A stretch of DNA of 64,000 bases. It comes from CAYQQR01 sp964420035. GTDB lineage: Bacteria; Bacteroidota; Bacteroidia; Bacteroidales; SM23-62. The notes beneath the pieces are model-generated. The model was not told the DNA's origin. It was given only the letters and a program-made list of their open reading frames with translations, and ran no database searches. A program made the position numbers and the translations under genes. Below are positions 40,231 through 47,763 of this stretch, piece after piece. Location of the stretch: assembly GCA_964420035.1 (NCBI GenBank), contig CAYQQR010000019.1, positions 1 to 64,000 on the forward strand, read 5' to 3'. Every line of letters starts with the position of its first letter. Positions within the stretch are counted from its first letter, which is position 1.

Positions 40231-41733
40231 ATGAATAAAGACAAAGTTTATGTTTTCGACACCACCCTCAGGGATGGTGAGCAGGTTCCCGGCTGCCAGC
40301 TGAATACGATCGAAAAAATTGAAGTGGCTGTTGCGCTTGAACAGTTGGGCGTGGACGTCATTGAAGCCGGATTCCCAATCTCCAGTCCGGGTGATTTCAA
40401 TTCGGTGGTTGAAATAGCAAAGAATGTCAAGGAGCCTACTATCTGCGGATTGACACGGGCCGTGAAAAAAGACATCGAAGTTGCTGCAGAAGCTTTGCAG
40501 CATGCGTCAAAACCCCGGATTCACACCGGTATCGGGACCTCTTATTATCACATTAATTACAAGCTGAATTCCAACCAGGAGGCCGTTATTGAACGTGCCG
40601 TTGAAGCGGTTGAATATGCCAAAAAGTTTGTCGAAGATGTGGAATTCTATGCCGAGGATGCCGGCCGGACAGAGAATAAATACCTGGCCCGGGTCATCGA
40701 AGCGGTTATAGCAGCCGGGGCCACCGTGGTCAATATCCCCGACACCACGGGATATACCCTGCCGGACGAGTACGGGAGAAAGATCCGATACCTTAAGGAG
40801 CACGTGAAGAACATCGACCAGGCCATCATTTCGACCCATTGTCATAACGACCTGGGCATGGCTACGGCCAACACCATTTCGGGCGTGATGAACGGAGCCC
40901 GGCAGGTGGAGGTCACCATCAACGGCATTGGTGAACGGGCCGGTAACACTTCCCTGGAAGAGGTGGTGATGATCCTTAAAAGCAGGAAGCACATCAAGCT
41001 GCACACCGGGATCAATCCCAGGAAGATATTCCCGACCAGCCGCCTGGTTTCCACCCTGATGCGTATGCCCGTGCAACCCAACAAGGCCATCGTGGGGCGG
41101 AACGCTTTCGCCCATTCCTCCGGAATCCACCAGGATGGTGTACTGAAACGCAGGGAAAATTACGAGATCATCAATCCGCGCAGCGTAGGCATCAATGAAT
41201 CCAGCATTTTACTCACAGCAAGAAGCGGGCGGGCCGCCCTGAAGCACAGGCTCGAAAAGCTGGGGTTCAAGCTGGATAAGAAAGCTCTGGATAACCTCTA
41301 CGAAGAGTTTTTAAAACTGGCCGATTCCAAGAAAGAGATCACTGATGAAGATTTGCGGGTGCTGGCCGGTATGGAGGCCCGGCAGGAGAGAAGGGTGAAG
41401 CTGGAAAACCTGCAGGTCTTCTGCGGAGGGGGTAAAAAAGCCATACCTATGGCAACGGTCCAACTTATCGTGGATGGAGAGCTTGTAACCGAAACAGCTA
41501 CGGGGAACGGTCCTATCGATGCATCCTTTTCAGCAGTGCTGCAGATCATTAAAAAGAAGATCAGGCTGGAGGAATTTTTGATACAGGCCATCACCCGGGG
41601 TAAGGAAGACCTTGGGAAGGTTCATATACAAATTGAACACAAAGGGGTGATGTATTACGGATTCGCCGGGGATACCGATATCATCCGTGCCTCCGTAAAA
41701 GCCTACCTGGACGCAATAGCACAAATCGTATAA
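40231..41733 (+). CDS. leuA: 2-isopropylmalate synthase
   Basis: 500 residues from ATG 40231. The HMGL-like TIM barrel begins VYVFDTTLRDGEQVPG and includes STHCHNDLGMATANTISGV (metal-binding HxH). The connector is HSSGIHQDGVLKRRENYEII, and the C-terminal LeuA_dimer regulatory domain is from about 380 (VQLIVDGELVTETATGNGPIDA), where leucine binds. It condenses acetyl-CoA and 2-oxoisovalerate. An extension to TTG 40171 runs through the leader hairpin and is not the likely start. First gene of leuA-leuC-leuD-leuB; the presence of the regulatory domain implies feedback inhibition. Confidence 0.96.
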   Translation: MNKDKVYVFDTTLRDGEQVPGCQLNTIEKIEVAVALEQLGVDVIEAGFPISSPGDFNSVVEIAKNVKEPTICGLTRAVKKDIEVAAEALQHASKPRIHTGIGTSYYHINYKLNSNQEAVIERAVEAVEYAKKFVEDVEFYAEDAGRTENKYLARVIEAVIAAGATVVNIPDTTGYTLPDEYGRKIRYLKEHVKNIDQAIISTHCHNDLGMATANTISGVMNGARQVEVTINGIGERAGNTSLEEVVMILKSRKHIKLHTGINPRKIFPTSRLVSTLMRMPVQPNKAIVGRNAFAHSSGIHQDGVLKRRENYEIINPRSVGINESSILLTARSGRAALKHRLEKLGFKLDKKALDNLYEEFLKLADSKKEITDEDLRVLAGMEARQERRVKLENLQVFCGGGKKAIPMATVQLIVDGELVTETATGNGPIDASFSAVLQIIKKKIRLEEFLIQAITRGKEDLGKVHIQIEHKGVMYYGFAGDTDIIRASVKAYLDAIAQIV

Positions 41734-41845
41734 TTACGGATTACGGATTACGCCTGCCTGATAGGTAGGCAGAGATTACAGATTCACACTCACACACTAA
41801 ACACACATACGATCCGCAATCAGTAATCAGCAATTCGCGATTCAA
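41733..41845. repeat. ATTACGG/ATCCGCA heptamer repeats and palindrome between leuA and leuC
   Basis: ATTACGGATTACGGATTACG, a CTGCCT/AGGCAG hairpin (41754-41772), an ACACTCACACAC tract and GATCCGCAATCAGTAATCAGC-like units interrupt the leu operon. The 124-bp gap contains no gene. Confidence 0.75.
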
Positions 41846-41857
41846 TTATTGATTTAA

Positions 41858-43231
41858 ATGGCTAAGACTTTATTCGACAAAATTTGGGATGTACACGTGG
41901 TGGAAAATGTTCCTAACGGACCCGATGTTTTGTACATCGACAAGCACTTCATCCATGAGGTGACTTCCCCGCAGGCTTTTGCCGGACTCGACCAGCGGGG
42001 CATTAAGGTCCTGCGGCCGGAACGTACCGTGGCCACCGCTGATCACAATGTGCCTACAGCCAATCAGCACCTTCCCATCCAGGAGGCGCTTTCACGCAAG
42101 CAGGTTCAGACTCTGGAAAACAATTGTGAGCGGCATGGGATTGAATTGTATGGACTGAATCACCCCTATCAGGGCATTGTTCATGTGATTGGCCCGGAAC
42201 TGGGCATCACCCAGCCGGGTAGGACCATTGTATGTGGCGACAGTCATACTTCCACCCATGGTGCCTTCGGCGCCCTGGCCTTTGGGATAGGGACCAGCGA
42301 GGTGGAAATGGTTCTGGCCTCCCAGTGCGTGCTCCAGGCCCGGCCCAAAACCATGGAGATACGGGTCGAAGGGGACCTTCCCGAAGGGACCACCGCCAAG
42401 GATATCATCCTGTATGTCATTTCAAGGCAGACCACCAGCGGGGGGACTGGGCATTTCGTGGAATATGCCGGTTCTGCCGTTCGCGGATTGTCGATGGAAG
42501 GGCGTATGACCATCTGTAACATGAGCATTGAAATGGGAGCCCGCGGCGGGATGATCGCGCCCGACCAGATCACCTTCGATTACATCAAGGGCCGCCTGTT
42601 TGCACCCAAATGTGAGGATTTCAAAGAGGCAAGGCGAAGCTGGGAAAAACTTGTAAGCGACCCCGGGGCCCCTTTCGATAAGACCTTTACCTACGAAGCT
42701 TCCGATATTAGCCCTATGATCACCTACGGGACCAATCCGGGCATGGGGATGAAGATCACCGACCGTATACCCGACCTGGGAAAGGCAGGAGAGAAAGCCA
42801 TGGCTTATATGGATCTCAGGCCCGGTGAGCAGCTGCTGGGCAAGAAGATCCGCTATGTATTTATGGGTAGCTGTACCAATGCCCGGATCGAGGATTTCAG
42901 GGCCATAGCCGATATTGTAAAAGGAAAACAAAAAGCTCCCCATGTCAATGCCTACCTGATCCCCGGATCCAACCAGGTGCTGAAGCAGATCCAGGAAGAG
43001 GGGATCGAAGAGATCCTGGAATCGGCGGGTTTTGAGGTACGGCAACCCGGATGCTCGGCCTGCCTGGGCATGAATGAAGATAAGGTCCCGCCCGGCGAGT
43101 ATTGTGTTTCCACCTCCAACAGGAATTTCGAGGGAAGGCAGGGACCCGGTGCGCGAACCTTCCTGGTGAGCCCGGGAACTGCCGCGGCCACCGCGATTGC
43201 AGGAAAAATCACTGATATCCATCATTTATAG
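41858..43231 (+). CDS. leuC: 3-isopropylmalate dehydratase large subunit
   Basis: 457 residues of the aconitase superfamily; isomerises 2- to 3-isopropylmalate with LeuD. The [4Fe-4S] ligands are in FMGSCTNARIEDF (Cys near 334) and QPGCSACLGMNEDK (two Cys near 394-397). Other blocks are HFIHEVTSPQAFAG, CGDSHTSTHGAFGALAFGIGTSEVE and GGMIAPDQITFDY. Gene lies 3 bp before leuD. Confidence 0.97.
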   Translation: MAKTLFDKIWDVHVVENVPNGPDVLYIDKHFIHEVTSPQAFAGLDQRGIKVLRPERTVATADHNVPTANQHLPIQEALSRKQVQTLENNCERHGIELYGLNHPYQGIVHVIGPELGITQPGRTIVCGDSHTSTHGAFGALAFGIGTSEVEMVLASQCVLQARPKTMEIRVEGDLPEGTTAKDIILYVISRQTTSGGTGHFVEYAGSAVRGLSMEGRMTICNMSIEMGARGGMIAPDQITFDYIKGRLFAPKCEDFKEARRSWEKLVSDPGAPFDKTFTYEASDISPMITYGTNPGMGMKITDRIPDLGKAGEKAMAYMDLRPGEQLLGKKIRYVFMGSCTNARIEDFRAIADIVKGKQKAPHVNAYLIPGSNQVLKQIQEEGIEEILESAGFEVRQPGCSACLGMNEDKVPPGEYCVSTSNRNFEGRQGPGARTFLVSPGTAAATAIAGKITDIHHL

Positions 43232-43234
43232 TTT

Positions 43235-43831
43235 ATGGAAAAGATATCCGTCATACAATCCAGGTGTGTTCCATTGCCTGCAGAGGATGTGGACACCGAC
43301 CAGATTATCCCGGCACGCTTTTTAAAGGCAACCGACAAGAAAGGTTTCGGGGAAAACCTTTTCAGGGACTGGCGCTATGATGCCCGGGGACAGCCCAGGA
43401 AAGATTTTGTGCTGAACAATCCGGAGTTCCATGGTTCCATTCTGCTGGCAGGAAGGAATTTCGGCAGCGGCTCCAGCAGGGAGCATGCTGCCTGGGCCCT
43501 GTATGACTATGGTTTTCGGGTGGTCGTCTCCAGCTTCTTTGCCGATATTTTTAAAAATAATGCCCTGAACAACGGACTGCTGCCGGTCACCGTCAGCCAA
43601 GCATTTCTGGATATGCTGCTTCAGGATACACTGAATGATCCGGCCCAGGCGGTGCGCGTAGACCTGCCGGAGCAAACCATCACCCACCTGCAAAGCGGGG
43701 AAAAGGTAAGTTTTGAGATCAATCCCTACAAAAAGGAATGCCTGCTGAACGGCCAGGATGACATCGATTTCCTCCTCTCCCGGCTGGATGCCATCCGGAA
43801 ATTTGAGAAAAACAGAAAACACCCATGGTAA
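43235..43831 (+). CDS. leuD: 3-isopropylmalate dehydratase small subunit
   Basis: 198 residues with the swivelling aconitase C-terminal domain: LPAEDVDTDQIIPARFLK, LLAGRNFGSGSSREHAAWAL (substrate-binding loop) and SSFFADIFKNNALNNGLLPV. Forms the heterodimer with LeuC. Its 3' end overlaps leuB by 7 bp, so translation is coupled. Confidence 0.97.
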   Translation: MEKISVIQSRCVPLPAEDVDTDQIIPARFLKATDKKGFGENLFRDWRYDARGQPRKDFVLNNPEFHGSILLAGRNFGSGSSREHAAWALYDYGFRVVVSSFFADIFKNNALNNGLLPVTVSQAFLDMLLQDTLNDPAQAVRVDLPEQTITHLQSGEKVSFEINPYKKECLLNGQDDIDFLLSRLDAIRKFEKNRKHPW

Positions 43832-44874
43832 AATATTCCATAGTCCACCTGCCCGGCGACGGTATTGGTCCGGAAGTTACCCGCCAGGCCATCAAGACCC
43901 TCCGGGCCGCCGGGGATCGTTTTAATTTTGAACTCAGCTTCACAGATGGCTATATCGGGGCCGCGGCCATCCGTGCCACCGGGTCGGCCCTCCCTGAAGA
44001 AACCCTGGATGCCTGCCGGAAAGCGGACGCTATCCTGCTAGGGGCGGTCGGGGACCCGGAATTCGACATGGATCCCTCGGCGCCTGTCAGACCCGAACAG
44101 GGATTACTCAGAATACGCAAAGAAATGGGTCTCTATGCCAATCTTCGGCCCGTGCAGACTTTCCCCCTGCTTTATGATAAGAGTCCGCTCAAACGGGAAA
44201 AAATAGAAAATGTCGACTTTATCGTGTATCGCGAACTAACGGGGGGTATTTATTTCGGGGAAAAGGGGAGAAAGGAGGATCATGCCTACGATCATTGCAC
44301 TTATTCCCGGTACGAGGTGGAACGGATCGCCCACGATGCCTTTAAAGCAGCTATGCGCAGGAAAAGGAAGTTGATCCTGGTTGATAAAGCCAACGTACTG
44401 GAAACATCCCGGCTGTGGCGGTCCGTAGTGATGGAGATCGGAAAAAGCTATCCGGAAGTGGAACTGGACTTTATGTTCGTCGATAATGCCGCCATGCAGA
44501 TTATTCTCAACCCCGGAGCCTTTGACGTGGTCCTTACGGAAAACATGTTCGGCGATATTCTCACCGATGAAGCATCCGTGATAACGGGTTCTCTCGGCAT
44601 GCTGCCCTCAGCATCCCTGGGAAGTGATATCGGTTTGTTTGAGCCCGTCCACGGATCCTACCCCCAGGCAGCGGGCAAAAATATAGCCAATCCATTCGGG
44701 ACCATCCTCTCGGCAGCCATGATGCTCGATCACCTGGGGCAGCAGGAAGCGGCCCTGGCCGTAAGAGGGGCCGTGGCCAAAGCTATTGAAGCGGAATATG
44801 TTTCCGGGGATATCTTACCGGACAAGGCGAAATCTACGGAAGAGATCGGCGATTTTGTCGCCTCGCTTATCTGA
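43825..44874 (+). CDS. leuB: 3-isopropylmalate dehydrogenase
   Basis: 349 residues of the isocitrate/isopropylmalate dehydrogenase family; NAD-dependent oxidative decarboxylation of 3-isopropylmalate to 2-oxoisocaproate. Markers are VHLPGDGIGPEVTRQAI, RKEMGLYANLRPVQTF (substrate Arg residues), YRELTGGIYFGEKGR, LVDKANVLETSRLWR, the metal-binding TENMFGDILTDEAS and GSLGMLPSASLG with EPVHGSYPQAAGKNIANPFG. Last gene of the leucine operon. Isoleucine/valine genes (ilv) are not in the window. Confidence 0.97.
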   Translation: MVKYSIVHLPGDGIGPEVTRQAIKTLRAAGDRFNFELSFTDGYIGAAAIRATGSALPEETLDACRKADAILLGAVGDPEFDMDPSAPVRPEQGLLRIRKEMGLYANLRPVQTFPLLYDKSPLKREKIENVDFIVYRELTGGIYFGEKGRKEDHAYDHCTYSRYEVERIAHDAFKAAMRRKRKLILVDKANVLETSRLWRSVVMEIGKSYPEVELDFMFVDNAAMQIILNPGAFDVVLTENMFGDILTDEASVITGSLGMLPSASLGSDIGLFEPVHGSYPQAAGKNIANPFGTILSAAMMLDHLGQQEAALAVRGAVAKAIEAEYVSGDILPDKAKSTEEIGDFVASLI

Positions 44875-44898
44875 TCATTCCAGCGGAGACACGATGGT

Positions 44899-45165
44899 TT
44901 AACCCCTGAAAAAACTGTCTAAATAATTCAGCCTGATGGAATCGATAGGATTGACGGGCTTCATAGCCGAAGCGGCAGAATAGGATTCCATGGCACCCTC
45001 GCGGTCAATATCCACCCCTTCTATATGCAGGGTATAGGTTCTTCCGGGCTCACCGGCAAAGACTTCCCCGGTCTCGTACCACCCGGGCAGACTGACAGGT
45101 ACATCGGCACCCAGCCAAACAGGTAAAGAAACAAACCATAAAAATCACGGGACCGCTTTTTTCAT
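44899..45165 (-). pseudogene. Remnant of a DUF4249 family gene
   Basis: Reading the minus strand from ATG 45165 gives MKKAVP, then TGA (45147-45145). The same frame then stays open to TAA at 44899, encoding WYETGEVFAGEPGRTYTL, YSAASAMKPVNPIDSI and RLNYLDSFFRG. GEPGRTYTL followed by M-P-x-P-x-x-IDSI is the pattern of DUF4249, a family of ~300-400-residue proteins that accompany SusC/TonB receptors. Only ~75 residues survive, with an in-frame stop and missing ends, so this is a decayed fragment left between leuB and the SRPBCC gene. It accounts for most of the 44875-45306 gap. Confidence 0.6.
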
Positions 45166-45306
45166 AAGATGGTGCTGACTTTATAAAGACAAAGATCGGG
45201 CTAAATGGTTGTTGGCGAGCTTACTTTTTTATTATGATTGGGTAAATCCCCGGTTAAGCCGGGCATTCTTTAAGCAAAAAACGACTTAATTTGTTAAATT
45301 AATACA

Positions 45307-45855
45307 ATGCGTTTATTCAAAAATATAATTCTTGGCACCGCGATTCTGGTGATATTGGTCTTTGCCGTTGCCCTCTTTTTGCCTAAAGAGCAGGAAGTTA
45401 CCTTCGAACATACTTCGGAAGCACCGGTCGTGTTACTCTATGAACTGGTGAATACACCGGCAAGCTGGCATCACTGGTTCCCCTGGTTTACCCGTGACCC
45501 CGATATCAAAATGAAATATCCCGGCAAAGAATCCGGTCCGGGCGCCGCACTCACCTGGGAAGGATCAAGAGCGGGTGACGGCAAACTAAAGATACTGGAT
45601 AGCGATCCTCACGAGCGGATCGACCTGGAGTTTACATTTTTCACGACCGGCAAAGCCTTTATGCAGTTTCATTTTATTCCGGAGCAGAACGGCACCCGGA
45701 TTCGCTGGAGCATGCAGTCTCAAAACCTCAAATATCCCGTGGGCCGGTGGATGGGACTCTATTATGATAAAATAATGAAACCCGCCTTTGAGACGGGTTT
45801 CTCCCAGTTGGATTCTTTAGTGCTCAGGATCGTCGACGAATACCGTTCTCAATAA
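45307..45855 (+). CDS. SRPBCC (START-like) family protein with N-terminal membrane helix
   Basis: 182 residues. An N-terminal TM helix (IILGTAILVILVFAVALFLP) is followed by a polyketide-cyclase/START-like lipid-binding fold: SEAPVVLLYELVNTPASWHHWFPWFT, GPGAALTWEGSRAGDGKLKIL, IDLEFTFF and GTRIRWSMQSQN. The domain probably binds a hydrophobic ligand on the periplasmic or cytoplasmic face of the membrane. Its 3' end overlaps the convergent Arg-rich gene by 7 bp. Confidence 0.85.
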   Translation: MRLFKNIILGTAILVILVFAVALFLPKEQEVTFEHTSEAPVVLLYELVNTPASWHHWFPWFTRDPDIKMKYPGKESGPGAALTWEGSRAGDGKLKILDSDPHERIDLEFTFFTTGKAFMQFHFIPEQNGTRIRWSMQSQNLKYPVGRWMGLYYDKIMKPAFETGFSQLDSLVLRIVDEYRSQ

Positions 45856-46826
45856 ACGTTCAGCTGGCTCCTGCGTTGGATCACCATTTCAGGCTTGTCT
45901 TCATGGAAGCTGATCAATCCGGTGACCCATACGTGCCTGTTGTGGAAGTACCATTCCGGTCTCCAGCCATACCTGCGGGCAACGTGCTCGGGAACGATTA
46001 CGGTAAAGTCATGATAGGGGTAAGGAGCCCCGAAGTACAGCACATAAACGTCGGCTCCGCGGTCCCGGTATACCTCGCTTACCTTACCGTATACGTTCAT
46101 GATATCACCAACGTGGTAGTAAGCGTCGTAGGCTGAGATGGCGCGGATCCGGTGACCGTAATGGTAGCGGTGCCAGTAACGGTATTCAGGATATATCCTT
46201 ACATATTCGCGGTACATGGGCCGGTTCCAGACCACCCGGATATGAACCGGTCTGCGGTAGGGATAATGCACCCTCCTGTATTCAACGGGACTGTAGGTAT
46301 GATGCCTGTGGATGCCGCTCCTTTCCCGCTGTACCCGGTACCGGTCGGGGGTATGATGTTCCCGGTATTCCTTACCGCGGTAATCGGGCGTACTCCGGTT
46401 CGGTCCGGTGGAATAGGACTTATCGGATGAAGACCGGTTGTTGGTAGGGGTTACACGGCTATCCCGGTTTTCACCGGTACGGGTGGGGGTCCTGGTACTG
46501 ACCTCCCGGTCCCCGTCGTTGTTCCGGGTTCGTGTATTCTCCCTGTTGCGTTCCGGCGCGGGACTGTTGATATCTTTTCTGCGCTCGGGGGTATGTATGG
46601 TCCGGCGTTCCCCGCTTTGCTCCCTGCTTTCAATCTCGCGGGCGTTGCGGCCGGGTTCATGCTTGTATTGAGTCCCGGATTCGGACCTTCTTTCAGAACG
46701 GGTCGTAACTTCGCTCTTTTTCCTGTTTTCACTTGAGTTCCTTTCACTACTCCTGCTTCTTTCCCCCTGGGCCCATAGTGAACCGGAAATGAGCATAATG
46801 GCTGATATGAATAGTATCTTTTTCAT
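45849..46826 (-). CDS. Exported Arg/Ser/Tyr-rich protein with probable C-terminal OB-fold domain
   Basis: From ATG 46826 (325 residues) a signal peptide (KKILFISAIMLISGSLWAQ) is followed by ~150 residues of highly charged low-complexity sequence (Arg, Ser, Glu, Asn, Thr). Next is a His/Tyr/Arg-rich stretch (HRHHTYSPVEYRRVHYPYRR). From about 230 the sequence becomes globular: YHVGDIMNVYGKVSEVYR, VYVLYFGAPYPYHDFTVIVP and HVWVTGLISFHEDKPEMVI. The latter pattern (G-x-V-x-x-V, strand, F-T-V-x-x-P, V-T-G-x-I) matches OB-fold nucleic-acid-binding domains. The longer in-frame reading to 46892 precedes the signal and is rejected. The ligand may be extracellular nucleic acid or polysaccharide; unknown. 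Confidence 0.72.
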   Translation of the reverse strand: MKKILFISAIMLISGSLWAQGERSRSSERNSSENRKKSEVTTRSERRSESGTQYKHEPGRNAREIESREQSGERRTIHTPERRKDINSPAPERNRENTRTRNNDGDREVSTRTPTRTGENRDSRVTPTNNRSSSDKSYSTGPNRSTPDYRGKEYREHHTPDRYRVQRERSGIHRHHTYSPVEYRRVHYPYRRPVHIRVVWNRPMYREYVRIYPEYRYWHRYHYGHRIRAISAYDAYYHVGDIMNVYGKVSEVYRDRGADVYVLYFGAPYPYHDFTVIVPEHVARRYGWRPEWYFHNRHVWVTGLISFHEDKPEMVIQRRSQLNVY

Positions 46827-46921
46827 GGCCCTGTGATTTAGATGAGAACGATTCGGTAAAAATAAATCAAATTCAATGCCAAACTGTTGCAAGCATCATT
46901 TCTACAAAAAAGATATTTGCT

Positions 46922-46929
46922 TAACTTTG
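46922..46929 (+). promoter_or_regulatory. TAnnTTTG box (TAACTTTG) before the SpoIIE phosphatase gene
   Basis: TAACTTTG ends 7 bp before the ATG at 46937, so the transcript would be leaderless or nearly so. No clear TTTG is at -33. Confidence 0.4.
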
Positions 46930-46936
46930 AAGTGCA

Positions 46937-47758
46937 ATGGGGGATACAGAACCTATACACGGTATAAAGACGGATGAGGCGGATAAGGTACTTCAGCAGC
47001 AAAGGAAGGAGATACAGGAAAGCCTGCAATATGCCAGCTCCATCCAATCGGCACTGCTGTCCGATCCCAGGCAGCTCGACAGGTTTTTCACGGATCATTT
47101 TGTTTTTCTGAGGCCACGCGACCTGGTTTCGGGGGATTTTTACTGGTTCCATGCCGATGAGGACCGGATTGTGGTGGTCGCGGCAGATTGTACGGGTCAT
47201 GGAGTTCCCGGTGCTTTCATGAGTATCCTGGGCATGTCCTTTCTGAATGAAATTGCCAGGAATACCAACATTCATGCCTGTCAGATACTGAATCGCCTGA
47301 GGGAAAGGGTCATGAAGGCCCTCAGGCAAACCGGTGATTTCGATGAGCACAAAGAGGGTATGGACATGTCCCTGATCGTCTATGAACGCAGCCAGCAAAT
47401 GGTGGAATTCTCGGGTGCGAACAACCCGCTTTACCTGGTAAGGCAAGGGGAGGTACTGGTCTATAAGGGCGATACCATGCCCATAGGCGTCAATATTGTC
47501 GAAGAAAATACATTTAACGTCCATCGTATAGCCGTCAGGAAAAAAGATATTTTATATTTGTTTTCCGATGGGTTCCCGGACCAGTTCGGCGGGCCCAATC
47601 AGAAAAAATTCAAATACCGCAGGTTTAGAAAGCTGTTGCTGAACCTTGCACAATATCCCATGGAGCTGCAAAGAAAAAAAATAGAAGAGGAATTTCTGCG
47701 CTGGAAGGGAGACATACCCCAGATTGATGATATTCTGGTTATGGGTTTGCTAATTTGA
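46937..47758 (+). CDS. PP2C-like SpoIIE/RsbU family protein serine phosphatase
   Basis: 273 residues. A short N-terminal coiled coil (VLQQQRKEIQESLQYASSIQSALL) leads straight into a SpoIIE domain with its metal-binding acidic residues: LVSGDFYWFHADED, VVAADCTGHGVPGAFMSILG, EGMDMSLIVYE, LYLFSDGFPDQFGG and PQIDDILVMGLLI. The coiled-coil sequence is the kind that usually follows HAMP, GAF or TPR sensors, but here there is no sensor domain. The gene ends a few bases from the start of the ATPase gene, so a signalling role for that partner is likely. Cytoplasmic. Confidence 0.9.
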   Translation: MGDTEPIHGIKTDEADKVLQQQRKEIQESLQYASSIQSALLSDPRQLDRFFTDHFVFLRPRDLVSGDFYWFHADEDRIVVVAADCTGHGVPGAFMSILGMSFLNEIARNTNIHACQILNRLRERVMKALRQTGDFDEHKEGMDMSLIVYERSQQMVEFSGANNPLYLVRQGEVLVYKGDTMPIGVNIVEENTFNVHRIAVRKKDILYLFSDGFPDQFGGPNQKKFKYRRFRKLLLNLAQYPMELQRKKIEEEFLRWKGDIPQIDDILVMGLLI

Positions 47759-47763
47759 AAGGA

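Noticed and set aside
42422..43225. 267-residue minus-strand ORF in leuC
   Set aside because: Antisense to leuC, whose Fe-S cysteines and substrate motifs are intact.
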